Shown here in pieces: positions 1 to 9,947 of a stretch of 64,000 nt of DNA. The position numbers and the translations under genes were made by a program. Where the stretch lies: the NCBI RefSeq assembly GCF_902498825.1, contig NZ_LR701459.1:2152414-2216413 (forward strand). Direction: 5' to 3'. Origin of the DNA: Rhizobium sp. EC-SD404 (GTDB taxonomy: Bacteria > Pseudomonadota > Alphaproteobacteria > Rhizobiales > Rhizobiaceae). Below the pieces are notes generated by a model. That model was not told the origin of the DNA. It made no database searches and saw nothing but the letters and a program-made list of their open reading frames with translations. Positions within the stretch are counted from its first letter, which is position 1. Every line of letters starts with the position of its first letter.

Positions 1-1
1 C

Positions 2-1036
2 TATTTGATGGAGGGGGATGCTCCGGAAGGCGGCAAGTGGAACTTCGACCACGACAACCGGGAGAAGCTGCCCGCCGATCTGCAAGCGCCGCAGCGGCCG
101 ACCTATGCCGTCGACGACGAGACAAAGGCGGTTCTGGCGCTGGTGGCCGAAAGGTTCGAGGACAATTTCGGCGATCTGGTGCCGTTCAACTATCCCGTGA
201 CGCGCCGGCAGGCACTGCATTATCTGGACTGGTTCATCGACACGGCTCTGCCGAATTTCGGCACCTATCAGGATGCCATGCGCCAGGGCGAGCCGTTGCT
301 CTTCCATTCCCACCTGTCGGGCTTGATCAATTGCGGACTACTTTCACCCCGCGAATGCTGCGACCGGGTGGAAGAGGCTTGGCGCAATGGCGCCGTGCCG
401 ATCAATGCGGCGGAAGGCTTCATCCGCCAGGTCATCGGATGGCGTGAATTCATCCGCGGCATCTATTGGCTGAAAATGCCGGACTACGCGGGCTCCAATG
501 CCCTGTCTGCTCAAAAGAAGCTGCCCGACTTCTTCTGGACGGCGCAGACCGAGATGAACTGCCTGAAGCAGTCGATCGGCGAAACCTGGGCGAACGCCTA
601 TGCCCATCACATCCAGCGCCTGATGGTCATCGGCAATTTCTGCCTGCTCGCGGGGCTCGACCCGAAGGAAGTGCAGGAGTGGTACCTGCTCGTCTACCAC
701 GATGCGTATGAGTGGGTGGAAATGCCGAATGTCGTCGGCATGATCCTCTACGCGGATAACAGCTTCTTCGCCTCCAAGCCCTATGCGGCCTCCGGCGCCT
801 ATATCGATCGCATGTCGGATTACTGTGGCCATTGCCGATACGACGTGAAGAAGAAGAACGGAGAGAAGGCCTGTCCCTTCAACTATCTCTACTGGGACTT
901 CCTGCTGCGCAACCGCCCGGCCTTCCAGAAGAATCAGCGCATGGGCGTCATCATGAAAAGTCTCGACCGAATGGGCGAGGACAAGATCGATGCCATAAGG
1001 CGTGACAGCCGGCGCTTTTTAGATCAGCTGAGCTGA
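2..1036 (+). CDS. FeS-type (6-4) photolyase / cryptochrome-related protein, 3' part
   Basis: This is the C-terminal 344 residues of a photolyase-related protein; the reading frame is open to the left window edge, so the N-terminal Rossmann-like domain lies outside. The visible part begins at the GGKWNFD-x-NR motif typical of the prokaryotic FeS-BCP/PhrB branch and covers the helical FAD-binding domain (FIRQVIGWREFIRG, WANAYAHHIQRLMVIGNF, DAYEWVEMPNVVGM). Cysteines of the expected 4Fe-4S cluster are visible: one in EMNCLKQS, two in DYCGHC and one in KACPFNY. Family members use light and FAD to repair UV photoproducts or act as photoreceptors; repair is the likelier role here, but the sequence alone does not settle it. 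It converges on radC with only 16 bases between them. Confidence 0.9.
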   Translation, partial: YLMEGDAPEGGKWNFDHDNREKLPADLQAPQRPTYAVDDETKAVLALVAERFEDNFGDLVPFNYPVTRRQALHYLDWFIDTALPNFGTYQDAMRQGEPLLFHSHLSGLINCGLLSPRECCDRVEEAWRNGAVPINAAEGFIRQVIGWREFIRGIYWLKMPDYAGSNALSAQKKLPDFFWTAQTEMNCLKQSIGETWANAYAHHIQRLMVIGNFCLLAGLDPKEVQEWYLLVYHDAYEWVEMPNVVGMILYADNSFFASKPYAASGAYIDRMSDYCGHCRYDVKKKNGEKACPFNYLYWDFLLRNRPAFQKNQRMGVIMKSLDRMGEDKIDAIRRDSRRFLDQLS

Positions 1037-1052
1037 ACGGAGAGCCGGTCCG

Positions 1053-1835
1053 TCACATCAGTTGCAGGCCCCGCAGGCTCGCATGGCCCTGTCGACCGAT
1101 GATGATGTGGTCATGCACGACGATGCCGAGCGGCTTGCCGGTCTCCACGATCGTGCGCGTCATGTCGATGTCGGCACGCGACGGCGTCGGATCGCCCGAT
1201 GGGTGGTTGTGGACGAGAATCAGCGCGCTTGCCGAGAGCTCGAGGGCCCGGCGCATGACTTCGCGTGGATAGACGGGCGTATGGTCGACCGTGCCGATCT
1301 GCTGAACCTCGTCGGCGATCAGCATGTTCTTCTTGTCGAGAAACAGGATGCGAAACTGTTCCCGCGTCTCGAACGCCATGGCGGCATGGCAATAGTCGAT
1401 GACTTGCTTCCAGGAAGCCAGCACCTGGCGCGCCGCGATCTCGCCTTTCAGCATGCGCTGGCCGATCGCCGCCACAACCTTGAGATCGAGCGCCGCCGCC
1501 TCGCCGATGCCGTCGATCTCGCTCAGGAGATGCGGGGGCGCGCCGAGAACCTCGGAAAGGGAACCGAATCGCGCAATCAGCGCCTTGGCGATGGGCTTCG
1601 TATCGCGGCGGGGAAGCATGCGGAAAAGCAGCAGTTCCAGAAGCTCGTAGTCGGCGAGGCCGGACGCCCCCTGGTCGCGAAATCGATCCCTAAGCCGGTC
1701 ACGATGGCCGTGATAATGCGCTGGCGGCGAAGCGGCTGGCCGAGCCTTGGTGGCGGCAGCGGGCACGGCGTCGTCGATGAAGAACGAGCGCTCGTCGGCT
1801 TGGGGCTCGGTCTCAGGCGTCTTTTGCGGTGCCAT
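1053..1835 (-). CDS. radC: RadC family JAB-domain protein
   Basis: A 260-residue RadC/UPF0758 protein. After a low-complexity N-terminus it has a helix-hairpin-helix-like segment ([16 protein letters not shown]) and a C-terminal JAB/MPN domain with the metal-binding signature [18 protein letters not shown]. The name comes from a radC mutation in E. coli that was later reassigned, so the true function of the family is unsettled; a metal-dependent hydrolase fold is what the motif supports. It is the last gene of a leftward run phaC-sfsA-map-radC, 25 bases after map, and is probably co-transcribed with map. The start has a GAGG a short way upstream. Confidence 0.9.
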   Translation of the reverse strand: MAPQKTPETEPQADERSFFIDDAVPAAATKARPAASPPAHYHGHRDRLRDRFRDQGASGLADYELLELLLFRMLPRRDTKPIAKALIARFGSLSEVLGAPPHLLSEIDGIGEAAALDLKVVAAIGQRMLKGEIAARQVLASWKQVIDYCHAAMAFETREQFRILFLDKKNMLIADEVQQIGTVDHTPVYPREVMRRALELSASALILVHNHPSGDPTPSRADIDMTRTIVETGKPLGIVVHDHIIIGRQGHASLRGLQLM

Positions 1836-1860
1836 GGATCAAGCCTCGTTTCAAACGCCG

Positions 1861-2688
1861 TCAGCCGGGCAGGCCGGGACGGTCAAGACCACCTGGTGAG
1901 AGGGTGAAGATTTCGCAACCCGTCTTCGTCACGCCGACCGTGTGTTCATACTGCGCCGAAAGCGAGCGGTCGCGCGTCACGGCCGTCCAGCCATCGGCAA
2001 GCACCTTCACATGCGGCTTGCCCAGATTGATCATCGGTTCGATCGTGAAAATCATGCCCGGCCGCATTTCGGGGCCCTCATTGGCGCGACCGTAATGCAG
2101 AATGTTGGGCGCATCGTGAAACAGGCGACCGAGCCCATGGCCACAGAAATCGCGAACGACAGAGCAGCGCTCCGCTTCGGCGTAGGACTGGATCGCTTCG
2201 CCGATCGCCCCTGTGCGTGCACCGGGTTTCACTGCCGCTATGCCGCGCATCATTGATTCGTGCGTGACTTCGAGCAGCCGTTCGGCAGCGCGTTTGATCT
2301 GGCCGACAGGGTACATGCGACTGGAATCGCCATGCCATCCATCGACGACGAGGGTCACGTCTATATTGACGATGTCGCCGTCACGCAGAGGCTTGTCATT
2401 CGGAATGCCGTGACAGACGACGTGGTTGATCGAGGTGCAGGATGATTTCGTGTAGCCGCGATAGTTCATCGTGGCGGGCAGGGCGCCGTGGTCGCGGCCG
2501 AATTCGAAGACGAACTTGTCGATGGCATCGGTGGTGACACCGGGCACGACCATCGGCGCGAGCGCGTCGAGGCAACGTGCCGTCAGTTGGCAAGCCTTCC
2601 GCATCCCTTCGAAGCCATCTTCACCGTAGAGGCGAATCTGCCCGTTGTTCTTCTGTGGCGCCAGTTCTGCGGCGATGTAGCTGACCAT
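1861..2688 (-). CDS. map: Type I methionine aminopeptidase
   Basis: A 275-residue methionyl aminopeptidase that removes N-terminal Met from nascent proteins in the cytoplasm. Family landmarks are in order: NHVVCHGIPND (substrate-site His), DGDIVNIDVT and HGDSSRMYPVG (metal Asp residues), CGHGLGRLFHDAPN (metal His), FTIEPMIN and QYEHTVGVT (metal Glu residues). The start codon directly follows the sfsA stop codon with no base between them, so translation is probably coupled. Length is normal for the type I form. Confidence 0.96.
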   Translation of the reverse strand: MVSYIAAELAPQKNNGQIRLYGEDGFEGMRKACQLTARCLDALAPMVVPGVTTDAIDKFVFEFGRDHGALPATMNYRGYTKSSCTSINHVVCHGIPNDKPLRDGDIVNIDVTLVVDGWHGDSSRMYPVGQIKRAAERLLEVTHESMMRGIAAVKPGARTGAIGEAIQSYAEAERCSVVRDFCGHGLGRLFHDAPNILHYGRANEGPEMRPGMIFTIEPMINLGKPHVKVLADGWTAVTRDRSLSAQYEHTVGVTKTGCEIFTLSPGGLDRPGLPG

Positions 2689-3438
2689 CTATGGATGTCC
2701 GGTTTTCAGGAGCCGGTCCTCGCGGACCATCATCCCAGGCTCGTCGATCGCGATGAGATCCACAGGACGAATTTCTTCTGATGTGATTTCGCATCGAACG
2801 GCAAAAGCTTCAACCCCCCGCTCTACCGCGCGGTCGAAAGCCGCAGCATAATTGGGATCGAGATCGCGGCAAAGCCGCAACCGCGATCCATCGCTGCGCT
2901 GAACGAGGAAGAGCATCACGGCGCGGTGGCCCGCCTCGACCATGTCACCAAGCTCGTCCAGATGCCGGGCTCCGCGCGCGGTGACACTGTCGGGAAACTC
3001 GAACAGATCCTTCACGCGCGTCATGTGCACGTTTTTCACCTCGACATAGGCGCGGCCGAATCGTGGATCCTCGAGCAGGATGTCGATCCGAGACGCCTGA
3101 CCGTATTTCTGCTCGCGCTTCAACAGAGCGTAGTCGCCGAGATTCGAGATCAGCCCTGCAAGGATCGCCTCTTCCGCAAGGCGGTTGGGCAGGCCGGTAT
3201 TGATGCCGACGATCGTGCCGTCGGCCTCCACCAGTTCCAGGCAGTGGCGATATTTACGCGTGGGGCTGTCGTGCTCGGAAAGCCATATCCGCGAGCCCGG
3301 GGTCGTCAGGCCCCACATCGACCCCGTGTTGGGGCAGGAGCCGGTGATTTCGGTCCCGTCTTCGAGGATGGCATCGAACAGAAATCGCTTGTAGCGGCTG
3401 ACCAGCGTCGCCGGCACGAGGGGCGTCTTGAACTTCAT
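2689..3438 (-). CDS. sfsA: Sugar fermentation stimulation protein SfsA
   Basis: A 249-residue SfsA. The family is named for a maltose-utilisation phenotype in E. coli and is thought to bind nucleic acid; its biochemical role is not established. Visible features are the N-terminal [12 protein letters not shown] strand, the CPNTGSMWG motif, and the nuclease-like core EVKNVHM with preceding acidic residues. I chose the ATG at 3438, giving [13 protein letters not shown], because it gives the normal family N-terminus and leaves a 7-base gap after phaC; an upstream in-frame start would overlap phaC. The gene is tightly packed between phaC and map. Confidence 0.93.
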   Translation of the reverse strand: MKFKTPLVPATLVSRYKRFLFDAILEDGTEITGSCPNTGSMWGLTTPGSRIWLSEHDSPTRKYRHCLELVEADGTIVGINTGLPNRLAEEAILAGLISNLGDYALLKREQKYGQASRIDILLEDPRFGRAYVEVKNVHMTRVKDLFEFPDSVTARGARHLDELGDMVEAGHRAVMLFLVQRSDGSRLRLCRDLDPNYAAAFDRAVERGVEAFAVRCEITSEEIRPVDLIAIDEPGMMVREDRLLKTGHP

Positions 3439-3445
3439 TGAGGCG

Positions 3446-5293
3446 TCAGGCTTTCGCGCGAACGTAAGAGCCCGGCGCATCCTCGATGGGCTTCAGCTTC
3501 TTGCCACCGGGCTTACGCGACTTGGCGTCCACCGTTGCGTCCATGCCCTTGAGTTCCGTCAGCCATTGCTGCCAATGCGGCCACCACGACCCCGGATGCT
3601 CCTCCGCGGCCTCGACCCAATCCTCGAAGGCGCCAACGGGTGGTCCACCGGTCCAGAACTGATACTTCTTCTTGTCGGGTGGATTGACCACGCCCGCGAT
3701 GTGCCCGGAGCCGGACAGCACATATTGGACGTCGCCGCCGAAGAACTGACTGCCGATGAAAACCGATTTCGCCGGCGCGATGTGGTCTTCCTTGGTCGCC
3801 AGATTGTAGACCGGAACCCGAACGTCCTTCAGCGACAGACGATGCCCTGCTAGCTCCATCTTCCCCATGGAAAGCTTGTTCTCGAGATAGCAGTTGCGCA
3901 GGTAGAACGAATGGTTGGCGCAGGGCATTCGCGTTGAATCGGAATTCCAGTACAGCAGGTCGAAGGGCATCGGATCCTTGCCCTTAAGGTAGTTGTTGAC
4001 GACATACGGCCAGATCAGGTCCGAAGAACGGAGCATGTTGAAGGCCGTCGACATCTTGGAGCCGTCGAGGAAACCCGATTTCTCCATGCCGGCCTCGATC
4101 GCCTCGATCTGATCCTCGTCGACGAACACTTTGAGATCGCCTGCATGGGTGAAATCGACCTGCGTCGTCAGGAAGGTCACCGATTTGATCCGCGTGTCCT
4201 TTTCCTTTGCATGGAGTGCGAGCGTGGCTGCCAACAAGGTCCCGCCGACACAGTAGCCGATGGCGTTGACGCCGGTTTCGCCCGTCGCCTGCTCGGCCGC
4301 GTCGATCGCAAATCCGATGCCGTCGCGCGCATAGGACTCCCAGTCCATGTCGCGGTGGCGCTCGTCCGGGTTCACCCAGGAAATCACGAAGACCGTGTGC
4401 CCCTGCGCCACTGCCCAGGCGATGAAGGATTTCTGCGGGTTGAGGTCGAGGATGTAGAACTTGTTGATCCACGGCGGGCAGATGAGAAGAGGGCGCTTCA
4501 ACACCTTTTCCGTCGTCGGCTCGTATTGGATCACCTGGCAGACATCGCTTTGCGCGATGACCTTGCCGGGCGTCGTCGCCAGGTTTTCGCCGACCTTGAA
4601 CTTCGATGCATCCGATTGGCGGAGCTTCAGGTCGCCTTTGCCGGCGGCGATGTCCTCGGCCAGCATGCGCATGCCGCGCACGAGATTCTCGCCGTTTTCT
4701 GCCACGGTCTCGCGGTAAAGTTCCGGGTTTGTCAGCAGGAAGTTGCTCGGCGACAGCGCGTCCATGATCTGGCGGGTATAGAATTGGGCCTTGTGCTTCA
4801 GGTGTGGGTCGAGGCCCTCGGCATCGACGACCAGCTTCTCGGCCCAATCGGACGTAACCCAATACGCACCCCTCAGGAAATCGAAGAACGGATTGTCGTT
4901 CCATTCCTTGTCGGCGAAGCGCTTGTCGCCGGCGTGCGCGACCGGCGTGGAAGGCGGAGCGTCTGCACCTGACATGCGCTGGATCGAAGCGTTCCAGATG
5001 GTGAAATAGGAGGTGAGAAGATGCGTCTGCGCTTCGATCGCCCGCGACGGATCGGACAACCAATACTCGGAGATTTTCGAGAACGTCTTCACCATGTCGG
5101 CATAAGGTTCGGAGATCGTGTCGGCCTTCTCCCCGCTTTCGCGCGGTGCGACCCAGGCCGCGGCTGCACGGCCGAGTTCTTCGAGCATGCGTGCGAGGTT
5201 ACGCGCGAACGCCTCGGGATCCTTGACGATATAAGGCTCGATTGCCTTTGCGTCGCCGGTCGACGGCTTGTCGCTGCCAGACGCCTTTGTCAT
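3446..5293 (-). CDS. phaC: Class I poly(R)-hydroxyalkanoic acid synthase
   Basis: A 615-residue PHA synthase that polymerises (R)-3-hydroxyacyl-CoA into storage polyester at granule surfaces. The lipase-like box is GYCVGGTL, with the catalytic Cys near residue 348; the general-base Asp is in KEDHIAPA and the catalytic His in GSGHIAGV. Length and the PhaC N-terminal domain fit class I, which works without PhaE or PhaR. The second of two close ATGs (5293) is preferred because a GAGGGAGG ribosome site sits six bases before it and runs straight into the first ATG (5299). No phasin, PhaR or PhaAB gene is nearby. It heads the leftward phaC-sfsA-map-radC run. Confidence 0.96.
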   Translation of the reverse strand: MTKASGSDKPSTGDAKAIEPYIVKDPEAFARNLARMLEELGRAAAAWVAPRESGEKADTISEPYADMVKTFSKISEYWLSDPSRAIEAQTHLLTSYFTIWNASIQRMSGADAPPSTPVAHAGDKRFADKEWNDNPFFDFLRGAYWVTSDWAEKLVVDAEGLDPHLKHKAQFYTRQIMDALSPSNFLLTNPELYRETVAENGENLVRGMRMLAEDIAAGKGDLKLRQSDASKFKVGENLATTPGKVIAQSDVCQVIQYEPTTEKVLKRPLLICPPWINKFYILDLNPQKSFIAWAVAQGHTVFVISWVNPDERHRDMDWESYARDGIGFAIDAAEQATGETGVNAIGYCVGGTLLAATLALHAKEKDTRIKSVTFLTTQVDFTHAGDLKVFVDEDQIEAIEAGMEKSGFLDGSKMSTAFNMLRSSDLIWPYVVNNYLKGKDPMPFDLLYWNSDSTRMPCANHSFYLRNCYLENKLSMGKMELAGHRLSLKDVRVPVYNLATKEDHIAPAKSVFIGSQFFGGDVQYVLSGSGHIAGVVNPPDKKKYQFWTGGPPVGAFEDWVEAAEEHPGSWWPHWQQWLTELKGMDATVDAKSRKPGGKKLKPIEDAPGSYVRAKA

Positions 5294-5469
5294 GGCCATC
5301 CTCCCTCATGCTGCGCTTGGATCGCGCGTCGCCTTAGCGGCTTGTCCCCAAAGCCTACTATACCGAAGCGCTTCATTGTAAGAGAAATAAGACGATGGGA
5401 TTCGATGTGTCGGCTCGTCGTGCTACCGATGCGGACAGCATGAGGCGGAGTTTGGCGGCGGATGGACGA

Positions 5470-5859
5470 ATGACGAAAGATTTCCGGTGGATTCTTCTTG
5501 CCCTCTGCGCAGGGCTCGCGGCGTGCACGTCGAGCGATCCGAATGCGCCGAATTACAACCCGAGCTTCGCAGCGATCAACGATACGCTGAACAAACCGGC
5601 GCCGCGGATGCCCGCGCCGTTCGTGGAAGCTGGCACGCGGCGCAGCGGTGTCTTCCCGACCTTCGCCAACCCACCTGCGCGGAGCACGGTTCAGATGACC
5701 GAATTGCAGCGCGAGATGCAGCGCGCCGAGTTGGCGGCAGCTCTTGCCGAGCAGCGCAATGATCGCAGCTCTGCAAGCCGCTATCGTGCGCGCGTCGCCG
5801 AGCTGCAGGCGCTGGCCCGCAACCATGGGCCGGATCAATTGGCGAGAATCGAAAACTAG
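5470..5859 (+). CDS. Small hypothetical lipoprotein
   Basis: A 129-residue protein with a charged start (MTKDFRW), a short hydrophobic stretch and a lipobox ending GLAAC, so it should be lipidated and membrane anchored. The mature part has a Pro/Asn-rich linker (DPNAPNYNPSF) and a C-terminal helical region rich in Gln, Arg and Ala (about residues 75-125) that could form a coiled coil. I chose the ATG at 5470 because the lipobox then falls at a normal distance from the start; earlier in-frame starts add an unlikely leader. It is divergent from phaC. I do not recognise a named family. Confidence 0.75.
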   Translation: MTKDFRWILLALCAGLAACTSSDPNAPNYNPSFAAINDTLNKPAPRMPAPFVEAGTRRSGVFPTFANPPARSTVQMTELQREMQRAELAAALAEQRNDRSSASRYRARVAELQALARNHGPDQLARIEN

Positions 5860-5999
5860 TCGCACCGCTTTTCGGCGCGTCTTGAGTGATGGACCGGACG
5901 AGAACCGACATCCGCGCCGGCTATGGACTTCGCGACGCGTTGACGCCATAACGCGCCTGTTGAAAACAGCCGGGCGCTCGGCGTTTATCGAGGTTTCTC

Positions 6000-6398
6000 A
6001 TGAAGAAATTCCTGCTGCAGTTCTTCACCTGGTGGAACGGCGCAACGCTCAACACGCGGTTCCACACATGGCGTCACGGCGCCGAGGTTGGAACCGATGA
6101 GCTCGGCAACGTCTATTATCAGGGCGGCACGGATTCCGAGGGCCGGACGCGGCGCTGGGTCATGTACAATGGTCTCGCGGATGCATCGCGCATTCCTGCG
6201 GCTTGGCATGGCTGGATGCATCACCGGACCGACGTAGCGCCGAACGACGAGAATTATCAGCCGCGTGCATGGCAGAAGCCCCACAAGCCGAACCTCACCG
6301 GCTCATCGGCCGCTTACCGACCGAAGGGCTCGATCCTGACCGGCACGGAGCGTCCGCGCGTCACCGGCGATTACGATGCCTGGACGCCGAAGTCCTGA
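6000..6398 (+). CDS. NDUFA12 (B17.2)-like subunit of NADH:ubiquinone oxidoreductase
   Basis: A 132-residue protein of the NDUFA12 family, a supernumerary complex I subunit shared by alphaproteobacteria and mitochondria. Recognisable segments are FFTWWNGATLNTRFHTWR, VGTDELGNVYYQ, RRWVMYNG, ASRIPAAWHGWMHH and the C-terminal KPHKPNLTGSSAAYRP. It should sit at the membrane arm/peripheral arm junction of complex I. A GAGG lies before the ATG. In related genomes it precedes a DUF2155 gene, as here. Confidence 0.94.
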   Translation: MKKFLLQFFTWWNGATLNTRFHTWRHGAEVGTDELGNVYYQGGTDSEGRTRRWVMYNGLADASRIPAAWHGWMHHRTDVAPNDENYQPRAWQKPHKPNLTGSSAAYRPKGSILTGTERPRVTGDYDAWTPKS

Positions 6399-6512
6399 GC
6401 GATCGACCGGCTGAAACCTTTTGGCCACAATGCGCAGTTAGGTCACGGACTAATCGGCTCGCCGCTCGTCAGGCGCAGGGCTGAGCTGAAAGCGGCTTCA
6501 AGGCAGGCGAGC

Positions 6513-6947
6513 ATGACATCTTCGATCAGAAAACATCTCACGGTCTGGGGCGCGAGCGTCGTGCTTGGCGCCGCAGGTCTTGTGTCGCTCGCGACGCCCG
6601 AGGCCCAGGCTGCGCGGATCGAAAACCGCGTCGCCGTTTTCTCGGGCATCGACAAGATCACCGGGCGCATCACCACCTTCGACGTCTACATCAATGAAAC
6701 TGTTCAGTTCGGCGCGCTGCAGGTGACGCCACGCGTCTGCTACACCCGCGACGAGACGGAAGCGCCGAAGACGACGACATTCGTCGAAGTCGACGAGATC
6801 ACGCTCGACCGCAAGATCAGACGCATTTTCACTGGCTGGATGTTTGCCGATTCGCCGGCTTTGAACGCCGTCGAGCACGCCGTTTACGACGTATGGCTGG
6901 ATACCTGCAAAATGGAATCGGACGTTCCTGCGCCACAGGAAAGCTGA
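6513..6947 (+). CDS. DUF2155 domain exported protein
   Basis: A 144-residue protein with a Sec signal peptide (hydrophobic core VVLGAAGLVSLATP, cleavage likely after AQA) followed by a DUF2155 domain: FSGIDKITGRITTFDVYINETV, then a Cys-containing FGALQVTPRVCYTRDE and the conserved FTGWMFADSPALNAVEHAVYDVWLDTC. The two mature cysteines could form a disulphide in the periplasm. Function is unknown. Position between the NDUFA12-like gene and the aat/acc block is typical for Hyphomicrobiales. Confidence 0.9.
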   Translation: MTSSIRKHLTVWGASVVLGAAGLVSLATPEAQAARIENRVAVFSGIDKITGRITTFDVYINETVQFGALQVTPRVCYTRDETEAPKTTTFVEVDEITLDRKIRRIFTGWMFADSPALNAVEHAVYDVWLDTCKMESDVPAPQES

Positions 6948-6970
6948 TCTTCTTTCAGGTCATCGAATCA

Positions 6971-7005
6971 AAAAGGCCGCCGGATGGAAATCCGGCGGCC
7001 TTTTT
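6971..7005. terminator. Bidirectional intrinsic terminator
   Basis: A perfect 10-bp stem (6975-6984 with 6991-7000) and a six-base loop, flanked by A4 on the left and T5 on the right. It lies between the convergent DUF2155 and OmpA-family genes, so it can stop transcription from both sides. Confidence 0.9.
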
Positions 7006-7025
7006 CGTTATCGCTTCAGGACGTT

Positions 7026-9098
7026 TTACTGAGCCTGGGCGCTCTGAACCAGAGGCGTGATACGGCGCACCGTGACGCGTCGGTTCAGCTGCTCTGCCGC
7101 ATCCGTGTTGACCTTCAGGAAGCGCTCGCCATAGCCCTGCGTCTGCAGGTTTTCCGGCGGAATCCCGAACACGTTGGTCAGTGCAACGGCGATCGACTCG
7201 GCGCGCTGGTCCGAAAGCAGCAGATTGGCTTCGTCGGTACCGACCGCATCGGTGTGACCCTCGAGCAGGAAGATCTCGCTTTCGTTGGTCTCCAGCATGT
7301 CGACCATCGCATTTGCGATTTCTTCGAGAGCCGGAACCTGGCTCTCGCTGATGGATGCACTGCCGAAATCGAACGTGATGTTGTCGAGGTCGACGCGGGG
7401 CATGATGTCACGAACGCGAGCCGAACGCTTCACTTCCTCAACCGAATAGATTTCGGTCACAGGCTCGATCGGCGGCTGCTCGAAGAACGTGACGTAGTCC
7501 GTGTAGTCGTCCGCACGTGTCGAGTCGTAGATGTATTCGTCGACAGGGATGTTCAGCTGCAGCGGCGGCAGGTAGGTGCCCGGATCGACATAGACGTACT
7601 GTTCTTCCTGATCGTACTCAGGAGCATAGAACAGTACGACTTCCTGGCCATTCGGCCGAACGCGCGAACGCTGGATGATGTCGCCGTAACGGTTGCGGAT
7701 CGTGATGATCTGCGCGCCGTTTTCACGTAGGACGACTTCACGCAGACGGCCACGCGGCAGCTCTTCGTAATAGACTTCCTGGGAATCCCGCGCGATACGC
7801 TCGCGGTCGTTGCTCTCCACGATGATCCGATTGTTCACCTCATAAACATACCGGTTCTCGGTCTGGTTGATGATGGTGATGTTGTCCGGACGATCATAGG
7901 TCGGAACCTGATCGATACGCTGGCCTTGCTCGGCAACGATCGACTGGATTTCGACCTGCGGCGATGCGAACTCACGGGCGATGGCTTGTGCTTCCGCATC
8001 CGACGTCGGACGCTGGCTGCGCTGCGTTTCAAGGGCCTCAATACGCTGACGAAGACGCTCGACTTCCTCAGGGTCCTGAGCTGGGACAGGCTGGGCCTGA
8101 ATCGCTGCATCCGCGCCGGCGGCGTTCGGATCCGCATTCGGATCAACCGTGGCTTCAGCAGGGAGCGGCTCTTCCTTTGCGCTGTCGAGAATGGGAGCGC
8201 CGTCTTCTACCTGCAGCATTTCTGGAGCAGGCTGCTCGACTGCACCCTGCTCGCCGCCGGTGGCATCGACAGGAGCTTCCGCTCCGGCAGGGGCTTCGCC
8301 CGGTACGACCGGCTCTGTCGGAGCGGCCGCAGGGTCCTCGACAGGCGCGCCGTCAACTGCCGGTTCTTCGGTAACCGGAGCTTCAGGGGCGGCGTCAGCG
8401 GGAGCTTCAGTTTCAGGAGCTGCGTCGACCGGAGCTTCTTCCGGAACCGGCACGTCTTCGGCTGCTGGAGCGTCACCTTCTACGGGTGCTTCCTCGGCAG
8501 CAGGAGCTTCCTCGACGGCGGGGGCTTCTTCGACGGCAGGCGCTTCTTCCTGCATCGTTTCGACCGGTGCTTCTTCTACCGCAGGGGCTTCTTCTACGGG
8601 CGCTTCCTCGACCGGTGCTTCTTCAATGACGGGCGCTTCTTCCGCGGGTGCGGCTTCCGGCGCCGGTGCTTCTTCAACCGCCGGCTCTTCCATCACCGGT
8701 GCTTCTTCCGGTGCGGGTGCTGGCTCTGGAGCGGGTTCGGGGGCAGGCTCGGGAGCAGGCTCAGGCGCCGGAGCGGGCTCTGGGGCTGGTTCCGGAGCGG
8801 GAGCCGGTTCTGGTGCCGGCTCAGCCGGAATTTCAGGCGGCGCTTCCTGCACAGGCGGCTGCTCTACCGGCGCTTCCTCGACGGGTGGCGCTGCTTCCGG
8901 AGCAGGAGCTTCGCCGCCAACGCACGTGCCATCCATCGGGACGGTACCGGGTGGACACTCAGCCTGAGCGAGCAACATGGTGGAGCCAGCTGTGTTGGCA
9001 GCCTGCTTAGGCGCAGCAATCGCTCCGCCCGCGGCAATGCTCGCCGCCAATAGAGGAAGAGCCGCTGTCGCCAGCAGCCTCTTTCGAATGACCGACAT
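7026..9098 (-). CDS. OmpA family outer-membrane protein with Pro/Glu/Ala-rich spacer
   Basis: A 690-residue exported protein. The signal peptide starts MSVIRKRLLATAALPLL and is followed by a low-complexity stretch built from APEPAP, EEAPVEEAP and related units (coding positions about 8215-8905). After this come a short predicted coiled coil (EEVERLRQRIEALETQ), a middle domain of unknown type, and a C-terminal OmpA/MotB peptidoglycan-binding domain (ITFDFGSASISESQ, LEGHTDAVGTDEANLLLSDQRAESI, TQGYGERF, NRRVTV). It probably links the outer membrane to peptidoglycan. I chose the ATG at 9098, which has AAGGA a few bases upstream, over an earlier in-frame start. Confidence 0.88.
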   Translation of the reverse strand: MSVIRKRLLATAALPLLAASIAAGGAIAAPKQAANTAGSTMLLAQAECPPGTVPMDGTCVGGEAPAPEAAPPVEEAPVEQPPVQEAPPEIPAEPAPEPAPAPEPAPEPAPAPEPAPEPAPEPAPEPAPAPEEAPVMEEPAVEEAPAPEAAPAEEAPVIEEAPVEEAPVEEAPAVEEAPVETMQEEAPAVEEAPAVEEAPAAEEAPVEGDAPAAEDVPVPEEAPVDAAPETEAPADAAPEAPVTEEPAVDGAPVEDPAAAPTEPVVPGEAPAGAEAPVDATGGEQGAVEQPAPEMLQVEDGAPILDSAKEEPLPAEATVDPNADPNAAGADAAIQAQPVPAQDPEEVERLRQRIEALETQRSQRPTSDAEAQAIAREFASPQVEIQSIVAEQGQRIDQVPTYDRPDNITIINQTENRYVYEVNNRIIVESNDRERIARDSQEVYYEELPRGRLREVVLRENGAQIITIRNRYGDIIQRSRVRPNGQEVVLFYAPEYDQEEQYVYVDPGTYLPPLQLNIPVDEYIYDSTRADDYTDYVTFFEQPPIEPVTEIYSVEEVKRSARVRDIMPRVDLDNITFDFGSASISESQVPALEEIANAMVDMLETNESEIFLLEGHTDAVGTDEANLLLSDQRAESIAVALTNVFGIPPENLQTQGYGERFLKVNTDAAEQLNRRVTVRRITPLVQSAQAQ
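8215..8905 (-). repeat. Degenerate repeat encoding Pro/Glu/Ala-rich spacer
   Basis: Inside the OmpA-family gene. Two sub-blocks are visible on the minus strand: a short-period APEP block (about 8700-8832) and a longer EEAPV/VEEAPA block (about 8480-8700). Copies differ at silent positions, so this is an old or drifting coding repeat, not a fresh tandem duplication. Confidence 0.8.
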
Positions 9099-9246
9099 AT
9101 CGTGTTCCTTTTTGTTCTCTGTCCCTGCGATCAAAAACGTGTGAACGGGTACCTGGTTCCGCAGGGATCAATTGGACAACAATGTATTTTCGAACGTGAA
9201 CCCGCCATGAAAGCGTTGTTCATCGAAAGCTGATAACGCAATATTT

Positions 9247-9861
9247 TCAGAAGGATATATTCGGGTAGGACAGTGCGTCCGCAAGAAGGCCGTCATAGGT
9301 TGAGCGGGGCACGTCTATGGCACCGAAGCGCTTCAGGTGGTCCGTTGTGAACTGGGTATCAAGCAGTTGAAACCCACGCCGCTTGAGCCGGTCGACGAGA
9401 TGCACGAGGCAAATCTTCGACGCATCGGTTGCGGTCGAAAACATGCTCTCGCCGAAGAATGCGGCACCGAGCGAAACACCATAGAGGCCGCCCACGAGTT
9501 CGTCGCCTCTCCATGCTTCGACCGAATGGGCGTGTCCGAGCCGATGAAGGTCGTTGTACAAGGCGCGGATCGTCGCATTGATCCATGTGGATTTGCGGCC
9601 TGGCCCGGGTTCGGCGCACCCTGCGATGACGGCTGGGAAGGCCGTGTTCACGCTGATGTCGAAGGGAGCCGAGCGCAGTGTGCGGGCAAGGCGCCGGGGC
9701 AGATGGAAATCTTCCAGCGGTATGATGCCGCGCACCTCCGGCTCGACCCAGAAGATCGTCGGGTCTTCAGCCGATTCCGCCATCGGAAACAGGCCGCAGC
9801 TATAGGCTTTCAGAAGCAGTTCCGGCGTGAGTTCCAGCCGACTGTCCCGTCCGCGCGCCAT
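9247..9861 (-). CDS. aat: Leucyl/phenylalanyl-tRNA--protein transferase
   Basis: A 204-residue Aat, which adds Leu or Phe to proteins with N-terminal Arg or Lys and so marks them for ClpS/ClpAP degradation (N-degron pathway). Motifs are the N-terminal [56 protein letters not shown] split around the acceptor site, [19 protein letters not shown], and [16 protein letters not shown]. It is downstream of accC in a leftward run. Confidence 0.95.
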   Translation of the reverse strand: MARGRDSRLELTPELLLKAYSCGLFPMAESAEDPTIFWVEPEVRGIIPLEDFHLPRRLARTLRSAPFDISVNTAFPAVIAGCAEPGPGRKSTWINATIRALYNDLHRLGHAHSVEAWRGDELVGGLYGVSLGAAFFGESMFSTATDASKICLVHLVDRLKRRGFQLLDTQFTTDHLKRFGAIDVPRSTYDGLLADALSYPNISF

Positions 9862-9947
9862 TGCCGCCTTGCTCTCCGGAAAATGCCGTCAGCCTCGACG
9901 AGGGCGTACGGCGATGTTTTCGTCAAAACCCGAGAAGGAGCTCCAGA

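Noticed and set aside
5290..5949. A 219-codon minus-strand frame across the small lipoprotein
   Set aside because: Arg-rich antisense shadow with no domain or ribosome site; the plus-strand lipobox protein is more credible.
8480..8832. Repeat array that might be taken for a CRISPR
   Set aside because: The repeats are short, degenerate, in frame and inside a coding region; no spacer structure or cas genes exist.
8149..8967. A Ser/Gly/Ala repeat protein frame on the plus strand
   Set aside because: It is the mirror image of the Pro/Glu/Ala repeat of the OmpA-family gene.
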